Virus record (IMG/VR): IMGVR_UViG_3300035199_000797
Location: 1-59,920 of that record
Origin: a virus
Strand: one strand, 5' to 3'
Length of the DNA stretch: 59,920 bases
In this document: positions 32,532 to 41,008 of the stretch, one piece after another
Position numbering within the stretch: the first letter of the stretch is position 1
How the letters are laid out: each line of letters begins with the position of its first letter
The notes under the pieces: generated by a model
What the model was told of the DNA's origin: nothing
Seen by the model: the letters and a program-made list of their open reading frames with translations, nothing else
Databases searched by the model: none
Program-made: the position numbers and the translations under genes

Positions 32532-33820
32532 TGAGCCTGTGGAAACGACTGTCGGCGGCCCGCCATGCGTTCCTTGAACGTGATCAGGGATCTATCGACC
32601 CACAGGCCGCGACAATCGATTACTACGACGTCGATGGCGTTGGAAGTTCGGAAGAATTGTCCCGCGCATTGGCTGGCGGTGCGCGGTCGGTTTCTGGCGA
32701 AGTCGTGTCGGCAAATCGACTTATGGGCGTCGCAGCAGCTTATGCAGCGGTCCGTGTCGCAACCGATTCCGTGGCGCAGTTGCCGTTGATGCTGAATAGG
32801 CGTGAGGGCGGCAAACGAATTGCGGACCGCGATAACCCGTTGTTCAAGCTTTTGCATGACCGTCCCAACGAATGGCAGACATCGTTCGAATGGCGAGAGA
32901 TCAAGCAAAAGGACTTGGAGCTGCGTGGTAACGCATATTCGCTCAAGGTTCTGGGTGTAGGTGGCGCCGTCCAAGAGTTGTTGCGGCTGCACCCGGACAG
33001 GGTGGTGCCGAAGCAAGATCCCGGAACCCTTGCGGTTAGCTACGAATACACCCGGCCTGACGGGCGGAGACTGACGTTTCAGCGCAGGGAGATTTTCCAT
33101 GTTCGCGGTATGGGGGATGACGGGATTGTCGGTTTGAGCCCCATTGCCTTGCACCGCGAAACGGTCGGCGATGCTTTGGCGCTCCGCAATAATGGTTCGC
33201 GGTTTTTCTCCAATGGCGCCAAGCCACTTGGCGTTATCGAGATGCAGGGGGACATGCAGGCGGCTGCGCAGGAGGCGTTTCGAAAGGACTGGGAATCCAC
33301 TTATGCCGGCGGCGAGAACGCTCACAAGACGTTGCTTCTGCCGCGCGGCCTTGAATACAAAGCCATGTCGATCAGCATGCGGGATGCGCAATACATCGAG
33401 GCGCTGAAGTTTTCAGTCACTGAAATTGCTCGAATTTTCCGGGTGCCGCCACACATGATCGCCGATTTGGACCGGAGCACGAACAACAACATTGAACACC
33501 AAGGCATCGAGTTCGTTGTGCACTCGATGGCGCCCCGTCTCATTCGGTGGGAACAGGCCATCAACCGCGATCTCCTCGAATATGACCCAAGCCGATACGT
33601 GGTCTTCAATGTTGCGGCGTTGCTGCGTGGAGATTCAAAGACTCAGGCCGAAGCGCTGGAAATCATGCGACGTAACGGCGTCATCCACGCCAACAAGTGG
33701 CTCGAACTCATGGACATGAACCCGCGCGAAGATCCGGGCGGCGAAGAATACATCGTCGAGGCCAATATGCGGGTCCAGGACGGGACGAACCCGAGCACGG
33801 AGACGGAAGATGACAATTAG
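32531..33820 (+). CDS. Portal protein, HK97 family
   Basis: A 429-aa protein from ATG 32531 (TAATG overlap with terL). Typical blocks are AAYAAVRVATDSVAQLPL, NEWQTSFEWREI, LRLHPDRV, and near the end DLDRSTNNNIEHQGIEFVVH. It forms the dodecameric ring at the unique vertex for packaging and tail attachment. It overlaps the protease by eleven bases. Confidence 0.95.
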   Translation: MSLWKRLSAARHAFLERDQGSIDPQAATIDYYDVDGVGSSEELSRALAGGARSVSGEVVSANRLMGVAAAYAAVRVATDSVAQLPLMLNRREGGKRIADRDNPLFKLLHDRPNEWQTSFEWREIKQKDLELRGNAYSLKVLGVGGAVQELLRLHPDRVVPKQDPGTLAVSYEYTRPDGRRLTFQRREIFHVRGMGDDGIVGLSPIALHRETVGDALALRNNGSRFFSNGAKPLGVIEMQGDMQAAAQEAFRKDWESTYAGGENAHKTLLLPRGLEYKAMSISMRDAQYIEALKFSVTEIARIFRVPPHMIADLDRSTNNNIEHQGIEFVVHSMAPRLIRWEQAINRDLLEYDPSRYVVFNVAALLRGDSKTQAEALEIMRRNGVIHANKWLELMDMNPREDPGGEEYIVEANMRVQDGTNPSTETEDDN

Positions 33821-34661
33821 AACCCTCCCGGAAATCAAGGCATTGCAAGTCAAAGGCCTGTCGTTTGAGCCGGAAGAGGCGGCGCTGGCCCGATGGGATG
33901 CCGGCGTCCGCGCCGCGGCGGAAGGCGATGACAACGTAATTTCCATCTATGACGTTATTGGCGAGGACTTTTGGACGGGCGAGGGCATGACCTCGAAGCG
34001 GGTTGCCGGCGCCCTGCGGCGGATCGGCGCCAGGGACGTCACGGTGAATATCAACTCGCCGGGCGGGGACTTCTTCGAGGGAACCGCGATCTATGAACTG
34101 CTGCGCCAGCATTCCAATCGGGTCACGGTCAAGGTCGTGGGCCTCGCTGCCTCCGCCGCGTCAGTGATCGCGATGGCCGGGGATGAAATCCAGATATCCG
34201 AAGTCGGCTTCATTATGGTTCACAACGCCTGGGCCGTGGCGTTGGGTAACCGCCATGATCTGCGCCAGGCCGCCGATACGCTGGAACCCTTCGATACAGC
34301 CATGGCCGGGCTGTACGGCGCCCGCTCCGGGGTCGACAAGGACGAAGCTGCCGACTGGATGGATGCGGAGACCTGGTTCAACGGTCAGGGCGCTGTTCAG
34401 GCGGGCCTGGCCGACGTGATCATGGCGCCCGGGGAAATTGATCAGAGCGCGGAAGCGCCGAAAAATTTAGCGGCCGTGCGCCGCATTGAGTCCGCCTTGG
34501 CCTGCCAAGGCATGTCCCGCAGTGAGCGCCGTAGCCTCATCGCGGAAATCACCGGTCGGCAAGCCGTAGCTGCCGAACCAAGCTCTGCCGTAGCGAGCGA
34601 TGCCGCGCCCAGTCTGAGGGCGCTTATGGAGACCATTCGGTCAGCCACACCGCGGGTCTAA
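33810..34661 (+). CDS. ClpP-like head maturation protease
   Basis: A 283-aa protein with the ClpP fold: VNINSPGGDFFEGTAIYELL, nucleophile Ser in GLAASAASVIAMAG, and His in FIMVHNAWAV. It cleaves the capsid N-terminal scaffold and itself during prohead maturation. Position between portal and capsid is canonical. Confidence 0.94.
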   Translation: MTIRTLPEIKALQVKGLSFEPEEAALARWDAGVRAAAEGDDNVISIYDVIGEDFWTGEGMTSKRVAGALRRIGARDVTVNINSPGGDFFEGTAIYELLRQHSNRVTVKVVGLAASAASVIAMAGDEIQISEVGFIMVHNAWAVALGNRHDLRQAADTLEPFDTAMAGLYGARSGVDKDEAADWMDAETWFNGQGAVQAGLADVIMAPGEIDQSAEAPKNLAAVRRIESALACQGMSRSERRSLIAEITGRQAVAAEPSSAVASDAAPSLRALMETIRSATPRV

Positions 34662-34685
34662 GCCCGTAAACCATGAGGTAATACT

Positions 34686-36119
34686 ATGAATATGCATCGC
34701 CCGCCGACGCGGGGAATCCTATCCGTGCGCGCGGAAGCAAGCCCGGACGTAAAACCGGTTATCGATGAGCTGCAGAAGGCGTTCTCCGATTTCCAGGCCG
34801 CAAATGATGATCGCATTGCCGCCCTGGAGAAGGGGCGCGACGATGCCATCACCAACGAAACCGTCGACAAAATCAACGGGCATGTAACCGTTCTGCAAGA
34901 GAAGCTTGACGATGCCTTGAAGCAGGCTTCCGCCGCGACCGCCGGCGCCGATGAGGCGTTGAAGGTCGCCCAGCGATTGGCGGTTGGCGGCAATCCTGAC
35001 GCCGCCAAATCTTTGCAGGATCTGCAAGCCAACGCTCGGTCTTTCGCGGCGGTACGGCTGGGTAAGCCCATCGACGACATCAGGGAGGTTGATGTTGAGC
35101 AGTATCAGACCTATTGCGCGGCGTTTCGTTCCTTCATTCGGCGTGGCGGCGCTGACGGTGAACTGCTACCCGGGGAGGTTCGCGCTGACCTAATGTCGGG
35201 CTCTGATGCGGAAGGCGGTTTCTGGGTGCCGACCGAAATGGCCAGCCGTGTCCAAACCCGGCTCTTCGAGACATCCGATATTCGAAACATCGCAACCGTC
35301 GAGAGTACCACGGCTGACAGTTGGGAACTGCCCATCGACGTCGATGAGGCGGAGTCGGGCGGTTGGGTGTCGGAGCGGGAAACGCGAAACGACACCGATA
35401 ACCCTCGTACGGGCATCCAGAAAATCGAGACCCATGAGCAGTATGCGCAACCGCGTGCCACGCAGCGGATTCTCGATGACGCCACCCGTGACGTGGAAGG
35501 CTGGCTGGCTGGGAAAATCGGCGACAAGCTAAGCCGCACGGAAAACACCGCCTTTGTCTCTGGTACGGGTTCGGGCCAGCCTCGCGGTATCTTTTCCTAT
35601 GGTGCCGCGTCGCTGGTAACTGACGATAGCTCCCGTGCCTGGGGTGTTCTTCAGCATATCATTTCCGGCTCCGCAACAGGCTTCCCAACCGTATCGGGCA
35701 GCACCGCGAGCGATCCGGATGCGCTGATCACGATGATTTCGAAGCTCAAGCCTTTCTACCGTGGGGCGGCGCGCTGGCTGATGAACCGTGCGACCGAAGC
35801 GGCCATCCGGAAACTGAAAGACGCGGACGGGCGGTATCTGGTTGGCATGGGCGACATCCGGGACGGTGTCGTCGGCTTCAATCTGTTCGGCTACCAGATG
35901 TCGACCGCGGAAGACGTGGCCGATATCGCATCGGACGCATTCGCGATTGCGTTTGGCGATTTCGGGGCCGGATACACGATCATCGATCGTCAGGGTCTTC
36001 GTGTTCTGCGCGATCCCTACACCTCGAAACCGTTCGTGAAGTTTTACACCACCAAGCGTGTCGGCGGCGACGTCACTGATTTTGACGCCATCAAGCTGAT
36101 GAAATTCGCGGCATCGTAA
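34686..36119 (+). CDS. Major capsid protein, HK97 fold
   Basis: A 477-aa protein. An N-terminal coiled-coil delta domain (about 15-115) acts as internal scaffold and is normally removed by the protease. The HK97 body follows: GGFWVPTEMASRVQTRLFE, WLAGKIGDKLSRTENTAFVS, GTGSGQPRGIFSYG, and RGAARWLMNRATEAAIRKLK. It has GAGGTAA-type ribosome site before ATG 34686. Confidence 0.95.
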   Translation: MNMHRPPTRGILSVRAEASPDVKPVIDELQKAFSDFQAANDDRIAALEKGRDDAITNETVDKINGHVTVLQEKLDDALKQASAATAGADEALKVAQRLAVGGNPDAAKSLQDLQANARSFAAVRLGKPIDDIREVDVEQYQTYCAAFRSFIRRGGADGELLPGEVRADLMSGSDAEGGFWVPTEMASRVQTRLFETSDIRNIATVESTTADSWELPIDVDEAESGGWVSERETRNDTDNPRTGIQKIETHEQYAQPRATQRILDDATRDVEGWLAGKIGDKLSRTENTAFVSGTGSGQPRGIFSYGAASLVTDDSSRAWGVLQHIISGSATGFPTVSGSTASDPDALITMISKLKPFYRGAARWLMNRATEAAIRKLKDADGRYLVGMGDIRDGVVGFNLFGYQMSTAEDVADIASDAFAIAFGDFGAGYTIIDRQGLRVLRDPYTSKPFVKFYTTKRVGGDVTDFDAIKLMKFAAS

Positions 36120-36131
36120 GGAGATTGAACA

Positions 36132-36569
36132 ATGCCAAATCGTTCCATACATGACCGTATTTCGGTCCTACGCCACCTAAATGGTGTCTTCACGTCGACT
36201 CAGTCTCCGAGCGCCGGGGTAGATCTGTTGGGGTTGTTTTCCGCGGAAATCGTTGCTGACGTCGGGGCGGTGCCGAATATCGCCAACTCGCCGCAGCCGG
36301 GTTGGACCCTTGCCTTGCAGCATTCCGACGCTGCGGCTTCGGGCTTCGCGGCAGTGGCATCGACGGACGTCGTTTTGCCGGATGGCGATGCCCTCGGCGG
36401 TAGCGGTGTCTTCGCCACCATCGATGCCGCGGTGGAAGACGACACCATTTATCGTCTCGGATATGTCGGCAACAAGCGTTACGTCCGCGTGGTCGCCACG
36501 GCTGCGAACACGCCGGGCGCCACGCCTGTTTGCGTCAATGTCCTTGGCGAGAAAATGCTCACAAGCTGA
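36132..36569 (+). CDS. Putative head decoration or capsid-associated protein
   Basis: A 145-aa protein immediately after the capsid gene with GGAGATTGA upstream. Features: VLRHLNGVFTSTQSPSAGVD, YRLGYVGNKRYVRVV. The family is common after the capsid gene in alphaproteobacterial phages and is usually described as capsid-associated. The exact role is not established. Confidence 0.65.
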   Translation: MPNRSIHDRISVLRHLNGVFTSTQSPSAGVDLLGLFSAEIVADVGAVPNIANSPQPGWTLALQHSDAAASGFAAVASTDVVLPDGDALGGSGVFATIDAAVEDDTIYRLGYVGNKRYVRVVATAANTPGATPVCVNVLGEKMLTS

Positions 36570-36577
36570 TAAAGGGG

Positions 36578-36608
36578 GGCGGCCGGGGGTGAACCTCGGC
36601 CGCCGTTT
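36578..36608 (+). terminator. Hairpin terminator after capsid genes
   Basis: GGCGGCCG (36578-36585) pairs with CGGCCGCC (36597-36604) over an 11-base loop, followed by GTTT. It probably attenuates transcription after the highly expressed capsid genes. Confidence 0.55.
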
Positions 36609-36614
36609 GGTCTT

Positions 36615-36839
36615 ATGAAGAAAATCAATTTCATTCGCCCCGGTTTCCGCCATGCCGACGATGGTGTGACGGTCATCACATATGCCGAGGGCGAGCGCGA
36701 AGTATCGGACCGCTGTGCTGAGGTTGCGGAGGCGGAGGGTTTTGCGATCCCTTTGGAGGAATCGGAGGCCAAGTCGGACAAGGGCAAGCCTGGCCGCCAG
36801 TCCCGCGCCTCTGGGAAGGGGAAACAGTCTGCATCCTAG
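36615..36839 (+). CDS. Small hypothetical head-region protein
   Basis: A 74-aa protein (MKKINFIRPGFRHADDGVTV) with a charged, low-complexity C-terminus. It may be translated with the next frame: the following conserved protein sequence begins at 36821 in the -1 frame, inside this gene. See the next entry. Confidence 0.6.
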   Translation: MKKINFIRPGFRHADDGVTVITYAEGEREVSDRCAEVAEAEGFAIPLEESEAKSDKGKPGRQSRASGKGKQSAS

Positions 36840-37381
36840 CAAGCGGACAATCAGCTGGAAACGGAGACATCGACAGAGTCCGGGGGCGAGCCCGAACAAT
36901 CGCAATCAACAATTCGTGGGAATTGGCGCCTTGGTCCGACCTTCTTTACGCCTGTGACGGCGCATGGTGGGACCGGTATGAGGGTGTGCCGGATTTCGCG
37001 GGTATTCGTGTGACGCAAGATGCCCGGGCCCGTGACCGCTGGGGCTGTTTGTATGTGCCGAGCGTTGATGAACCCGGGTTATCGCTGGATCCTTCGGTGA
37101 TCCATCAAGGGGGAAACAGCGGCTATCAGGCGTTGAACCTTGCGGTCTTGCTCGGAGCCAGGCGGATATTGCTTCTCGGCTTTGATATGGGTGGCGAGCA
37201 CTGGCACCCCAGACATCCATACGGGCTGAATAATCCATCCGAGGGGAACTTTGCGCGGTGGCTGCGGGCCTTCGAAACAGGGCTTCCAGATTTAGAGCGG
37301 GCAGGCGTCGAAGTCATCAACGCTACCCCGGGTTCCGCCCTTAACTGCTTTCCAAAAGCCAACTTGGAGGTTTTGCTTTGA
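36833..37381 (+). CDS. Glycosyltransferase-like or DUF115-like phage protein, start unclear
   Basis: The conserved protein continues upstream of any start codon: the frame reads ILASGQSAGNGDIDRVRG, RARTIAINNSWELAPWSDLL, then YACDGAWW, GGNSGYQALNLAVLLGARRI and LLLGFDMGG. The first possible start in this frame is TTG 36923, which would remove the nucleotide-binding-like N-terminus. Either a -1 shift from the upstream 74-aa frame (near AAGGGGAAAC, 36816-36825) or an indel is needed. Homologous proteins sit in the head operons of many phages of this group; function may be glycan or nucleotide-sugar related, unproven. Confidence 0.62.
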   Translation: MLASGQSAGNGDIDRVRGRARTIAINNSWELAPWSDLLYACDGAWWDRYEGVPDFAGIRVTQDARARDRWGCLYVPSVDEPGLSLDPSVIHQGGNSGYQALNLAVLLGARRILLLGFDMGGEHWHPRHPYGLNNPSEGNFARWLRAFETGLPDLERAGVEVINATPGSALNCFPKANLEVLL

Positions 37382-37400
37382 ACACGAAACGCCTTGCGCA

Positions 37401-38195
37401 TTGACTTCCAGGGCGGTCGCGATCCTGCCTCGTGGGCACGCCCACGCGGCGCTATGGCACCAGGCCTTTCGCGATGGACTGAAGCGTCACGATATCGCGC
37501 CCGTGGCGCCGCGAGACGCCGATGTTCTGGTTGTCTGGGGCTGGGCCCAACAAGACATGATCGCGCCGCATATGGCCTCTGGCGGCGACGTTATCGTCAT
37601 GGAGCAGGGCTTTCTCGGCAATAGGTTGGAATGGTCCTCGATCGGTTTCAACGGCCTGAATGGGCGCGCCGATTTCGTCAATCCAGGCAGTCCGTCGGAT
37701 CGGTTTGAGCGGCATTTCGCCGGCCTGATGAAGCCCTGGAAACAAGACGGCGAGTATGTGCTGTTAATGGGCCAGGTGCCGGGCGATCAGGCGCTTGCGC
37801 ACGTGGATATCCGGGCGTGGTACCGAGACGCCATCTCACGATTGGCGGACTGGGAAATGCCGGTGATGTTCCGCCCACATCCATTGAGCCTCGATACTCC
37901 GGCCCCGGACGGCGCCATTGGGCTTTCCGGTGATCTGTCCGCGGCCTTGGACGGTGCGGCGGCGGCGGTGACGTTTAACTCGAACACCGGCGTTGACGCG
38001 GCCTTGGCCGGCGTTCCCGTCTATGCCCTGGACGAAGGTTCCATGGCGCGGCCTGTCGCCTGTCATGACCTGTTCATGGCGCCGCAGCGGCCTGACCGCG
38101 GGCAATGGGTCGCCAATCTGGCGTGGTGCCAATGGACGGTAGATGAAGTGGCGGCTGGCGAGGCCTGGGCGCATCTGCGGAGACACTGGGAATGA
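37401..38195 (+). CDS. Glycosyltransferase-like protein
   Basis: A 264-aa product from TTG 37401 without a good ribosome site. GT-B-like features: DVLVVWGWAQQDM, VIVMEQGFLG, then YVLLMGQVPGDQ, MFRPHPLSLD and AAAAVTFNSNTGVDAALAGV. The RPHP and N(S/T)NTG segments resemble capsule-export or GT-B transferases. Together with the preceding gene it makes a two-gene insert between capsid and connector genes; it may decorate the virion or host surface. Confidence 0.66.
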   Translation: MTSRAVAILPRGHAHAALWHQAFRDGLKRHDIAPVAPRDADVLVVWGWAQQDMIAPHMASGGDVIVMEQGFLGNRLEWSSIGFNGLNGRADFVNPGSPSDRFERHFAGLMKPWKQDGEYVLLMGQVPGDQALAHVDIRAWYRDAISRLADWEMPVMFRPHPLSLDTPAPDGAIGLSGDLSAALDGAAAAVTFNSNTGVDAALAGVPVYALDEGSMARPVACHDLFMAPQRPDRGQWVANLAWCQWTVDEVAAGEAWAHLRRHWE

Positions 38196-38770
38196 CGTTA
38201 TCGCTTGATACGGCGCCAGGCTCGGAGCCTGTAACGTTGATGGAGGCGAAGGCGCACTTGCGCGTCACGGCTGACGATGAAGACGCCTATATCACAACAC
38301 TCATTACCGTGGCGCGGCAATGGGTGGAGAACCACACGAAAAGGGCGCTGATAACCCAGACATGGGATTTAGTTTGCGACCATTTTCCCGGCGAATTCAA
38401 AATGCCGTTGCCACCCCTGCAGAGCGTGACCTCGATCGCCTACACGGACACAGCGGGCAACGGCCAGACCCTATTGGCGGCGGATTATCAAGTTGACGCC
38501 GTCGGCAATCTGCACGGACGCATTCGGCCGGCCTCCGGGATGTCCTGGCCCAAGACGCGGGCCGAAATGAACGCTGTCACGGTGAAGTTCGTTGCCGGTT
38601 TTGGTGATGACGCAGGGGACGTTCCGGAGCAAATCAGACAGGCAATTTTGATCATGATCGCGGAACTACGATTGCGCAGGGAAGACGCCATCGTGGGGGC
38701 GCCTATTACGACCGTGCCAATGGGTGTGGAAGCCTTGTTGTCGTCCTATAAGACTTGGAGCTTCGCCTGA
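38192..38770 (+). CDS. Head-tail connector, HK97 gp6-like
   Basis: A 192-aa protein: MEAKAHLRVTADDEDAYITT, ARQWVENHTKRALITQTWDL, IRQAILIMIAELRLRRE are the gp6/Phage_connect_1 hallmarks. It docks below the portal. It overlaps both neighbours by a few bases. Confidence 0.92.
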   Translation: MTLSLDTAPGSEPVTLMEAKAHLRVTADDEDAYITTLITVARQWVENHTKRALITQTWDLVCDHFPGEFKMPLPPLQSVTSIAYTDTAGNGQTLLAADYQVDAVGNLHGRIRPASGMSWPKTRAEMNAVTVKFVAGFGDDAGDVPEQIRQAILIMIAELRLRREDAIVGAPITTVPMGVEALLSSYKTWSFA

Positions 38771-39087
38771 TGCGGGCCGGGGATATGGACCGCATGATCA
38801 CCATCCGTCAGGTCAGCGTGGTTCAAGGCCCCGACGGAGCGGATATTGAAACCTGGTCTGATCTGGCGAGCGTTTGGGCGAAAGTACGTCCGGCTCGCGG
38901 TCGGGAGAACACTGGGCAGCCCGGCATAATCGCGGAGGCTGATACGGTGTTCACAATCTGGCATCGAGCGGATGTCACACGCCGCATGGAAATCAGGTAC
39001 GACGGCGACGACTACGACATCAAGTCGATAAATGAGCTTGGCCGACGGGAAGGCCTGGAAATCCACGCGACGGCACAAGTCACATGA
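38770..39087 (+). CDS. Head closure (head-tail adaptor) protein
   Basis: A 105-aa protein from ATG 38770 (TGATG overlap). GDMDRMITIRQ, TWSDLASVWAKVRPARG and YDIKSINELGRREGLEI match the SPP1 gp16-type closure family, which seals the portal channel and binds the tail. Confidence 0.9.
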   Translation: MRAGDMDRMITIRQVSVVQGPDGADIETWSDLASVWAKVRPARGRENTGQPGIIAEADTVFTIWHRADVTRRMEIRYDGDDYDIKSINELGRREGLEIHATAQVT

Positions 39088-39470
39088 CAATCCAGGATGA
39101 GCTTTTCACCCGCTTGAAGGACGACGCGGGGGTCTCGGCGATAGTGGGCACCGGGATCTATCCGGTTCGGTTGCCGCAGAATAAGTCGACCCCGGCACTG
39201 GTCTATACGCAAATTTCCGGTCCGCGCCTACACGACCTGGGCGGCGCTTCTGATCGGGCCATGCCACGGTTCCAGGTCGATTGCTGGGCAGATACGGCCG
39301 CCGCGGCGAAGTCGTTGGCCGATGCGGTGCGGGCTTCACTGAACGGCTTTAACGGCACCCTGACGACGATCAAGGCGACAATCAGGCTCGACAACGAGCA
39401 AGAAGATTACGACGACGGCGCGAAGCTATACCGCGTCATTCAAGACTACCGACTTAACCACACAGAATAG
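39084..39470 (+). CDS. DUF3168 tail-completion protein
   Basis: A 128-aa protein (GIYPVRLPQNKSTPALVYTQ, RFQVDCWADTAAAAKSLADA, YRVIQDYRLNH) typical of DUF3168, which terminates the tail at the head-proximal end. ATGA overlap with the closure gene. Confidence 0.9.
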   Translation: MTIQDELFTRLKDDAGVSAIVGTGIYPVRLPQNKSTPALVYTQISGPRLHDLGGASDRAMPRFQVDCWADTAAAAKSLADAVRASLNGFNGTLTTIKATIRLDNEQEDYDDGAKLYRVIQDYRLNHTE

Positions 39471-39477
39471 GTGATCC

Positions 39478-39747
39478 ATGGCCCTTTATGTTGTAGGCGG
39501 GCGTCTGATCCGCGCCCGCAATGGCGATCACGCCTGCGAAATCGCTGAACAGCCGGAAGCCGACGTATTGCGCGTCAAGGAGGACGGCGAATACGGCTTT
39601 GTAACGGTGCCGGGATCCGGGCCGCAACCGCTCGAAGCCGAACCGGATGAACCTGACGAAATTGAGATCACCAATCTGAACGACAAAGGCGCTCGCCGAT
39701 TCAAGAACAAGAAAACCGGCGAAGAGCGCGCCGAAAAGAAAACCTGA
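39478..39747 (+). CDS. Small hypothetical tail-region protein
   Basis: An 89-aa protein with a beta-rich first half (MALYVVGGRLIRARNGDHAC) and acidic then lysine-rich tail. No family is recognised. The following 99 bases hold no gene. Confidence 0.65.
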   Translation: MALYVVGGRLIRARNGDHACEIAEQPEADVLRVKEDGEYGFVTVPGSGPQPLEAEPDEPDEIEITNLNDKGARRFKNKKTGEERAEKKT

Positions 39748-39846
39748 ATACCGCCAGAACGGTGGTTGCCCTAAACGCGGCCTGGGCACCCGCGCCCGCG
39801 AACGCTGTGAAAGCGCCCGCCCTCCCAACTAGATGGAGCCCCGAAT

Positions 39847-40263
39847 ATGCCAACCTATCTTGCCGACGGTACTGTTTTTTCACGAGGCGATTCCGCGTCC
39901 CCTGAGGTCTTTACGCCAATCGCGCAAGTGCAGGCGATCGGGACAATTGGCCAAACCAGACCCCTGATCAATGTCTCCAATCTGTCATCCACCGGGACGG
40001 AATGGAAGAAAGGGCTCGCGGACGGCGAGGAAATAACCCTGGCCATTCAATACGATCCCGACGACACCGGGCACGGCGGCTTGCGCGCGGATTTGGCCGC
40101 CAACACGACCCGGAACTTCAGGGTGACGTTTACCGACAGCCCGGCACAGACCGTCACGTTCGCCGGCCTGGTGACGGGCTGGGTCAACGACGGCATCGAG
40201 GTCGATGGCGTGCTGATGCTGCAAGTCACGATCAAGCCTAGTGGCGATCTGACGTACGCTTAA
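39847..40263 (+). CDS. Major tail tube protein
   Basis: A 138-aa protein with lambda V-like features: FTPIAQVQAIGTIGQTRPLI, GTEWKKGLADGEEITLAIQY, and a terminal TGWVNDGIEVDGVLMLQVTI. It polymerises into the tail tube. Length and place before the chaperone fit. Confidence 0.88.
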   Translation: MPTYLADGTVFSRGDSASPEVFTPIAQVQAIGTIGQTRPLINVSNLSSTGTEWKKGLADGEEITLAIQYDPDDTGHGGLRADLAANTTRNFRVTFTDSPAQTVTFAGLVTGWVNDGIEVDGVLMLQVTIKPSGDLTYA

Positions 40264-40281
40264 ACCTGAAAGGAGCCATGA

Positions 40282-40647
40282 ATGGCACGCAAAGCGAAGA
40301 CAGACGATTTTCTCACCAAGGCCATGGCGCTTGGGAAACCACAACCGGTTGACGATATCCCCGGCCTTGGCATGAAGGTATTCGTCCAGTCCCTGAGCGG
40401 GGCGGCTGTAGACGCCATTGCGGAGCAATGCCTGAAGCCCGGAAAGGAGACGACGGACGACGACGCCTTCGATGATGAGGCGCTAACCTTACAAATCACT
40501 GTTGCCTCGATTGTCGACAAGAAAGGCAAACGGCTGATCCCCGAAGGTCGGGAAAGCGAATGGTCCAAGCTGCCGGCACTTGTTCAGGCGCCTTTGCGGC
40601 TGGCCGCTTTGCGGGCCAACGGTATGAGTGGCGCGGCGGGAAACTGA
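40282..40647 (+). CDS. Tail assembly chaperone, gpG-like
   Basis: A 121-aa protein (MKVFVQSLSGAAVDAIAEQC, LTLQITVASIVDKKGKRL). It binds the tape measure before tube assembly. Its 3' end carries a slippery heptamer immediately before the TGA, giving a second, longer GT product through a -1 shift. Confidence 0.85.
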   Translation: MARKAKTDDFLTKAMALGKPQPVDDIPGLGMKVFVQSLSGAAVDAIAEQCLKPGKETTDDDAFDDEALTLQITVASIVDKKGKRLIPEGRESEWSKLPALVQAPLRLAALRANGMSGAAGN

Positions 40648-41006
40648 CCGAGCGTCGGCGGTTTCTCTACCGCCTGGCGCTGGCTTTGGGCTGTCCTGAC
40701 GTGGATCTGTTGGCGGGCAGCCTGGCCGACTGGCAGCTTCGCGAATGGGCGGAGTTTTTTCAGCTTGAGCCCTGGGGGGCCGAAATGGAGTGGTACCGCA
40801 CCGGTACCATTGCCGCGATGATTGGCAATACGGCGCCGAACCGGAGGAGAAACGCCAAGACGTTCGCGGCGAAGGACTTCGTGCCTGATTTCCAACCGCG
40901 GCGGTCGAGGACGAAATCCGGCAAGCCAAACACCAAGGCGTTGCGGGCGAGCTTCATGGAGACATTCGGGCACCGAATAAAGCACACCAGAAAGAAGGAA
41001 CCTTAG
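40560..41006 (+). CDS. Tail assembly chaperone frameshift extension (T domain)
   Basis: Open -1 frame. The functional part is read only after the shift at 40638-40644, so it starts effectively at 40644: LTERRRFLYRLALALGCPDV, LADWQLREWAEFFQLEPWG. The full GT product spans 40282-41006 (about 241 aa). The T part binds tail tube protein. Codons between 40560 and 40640 in this frame are not expected to be used. Confidence 0.82.
   Translation: MVQAAGTCSGAFAAGRFAGQRYEWRGGKLTERRRFLYRLALALGCPDVDLLAGSLADWQLREWAEFFQLEPWGAEMEWYRTGTIAAMIGNTAPNRRRNAKTFAAKDFVPDFQPRRSRTKSGKPNTKALRASFMETFGHRIKHTRKKEP
40638..40644 (+). promoter_or_regulatory. Programmed -1 frameshift site
   Basis: G-GGA-AAC in the zero frame fits the X-XXY-YYZ rule and is followed directly by the TGA at 40645-40647. 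A -1 slip continues as CTG ACC GAG CGT, giving LTERRRFLYRLALALG. Lambda uses G-GGA-AAG in the same place. Confidence 0.85.
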
Positions 41007-41008
41007 TC

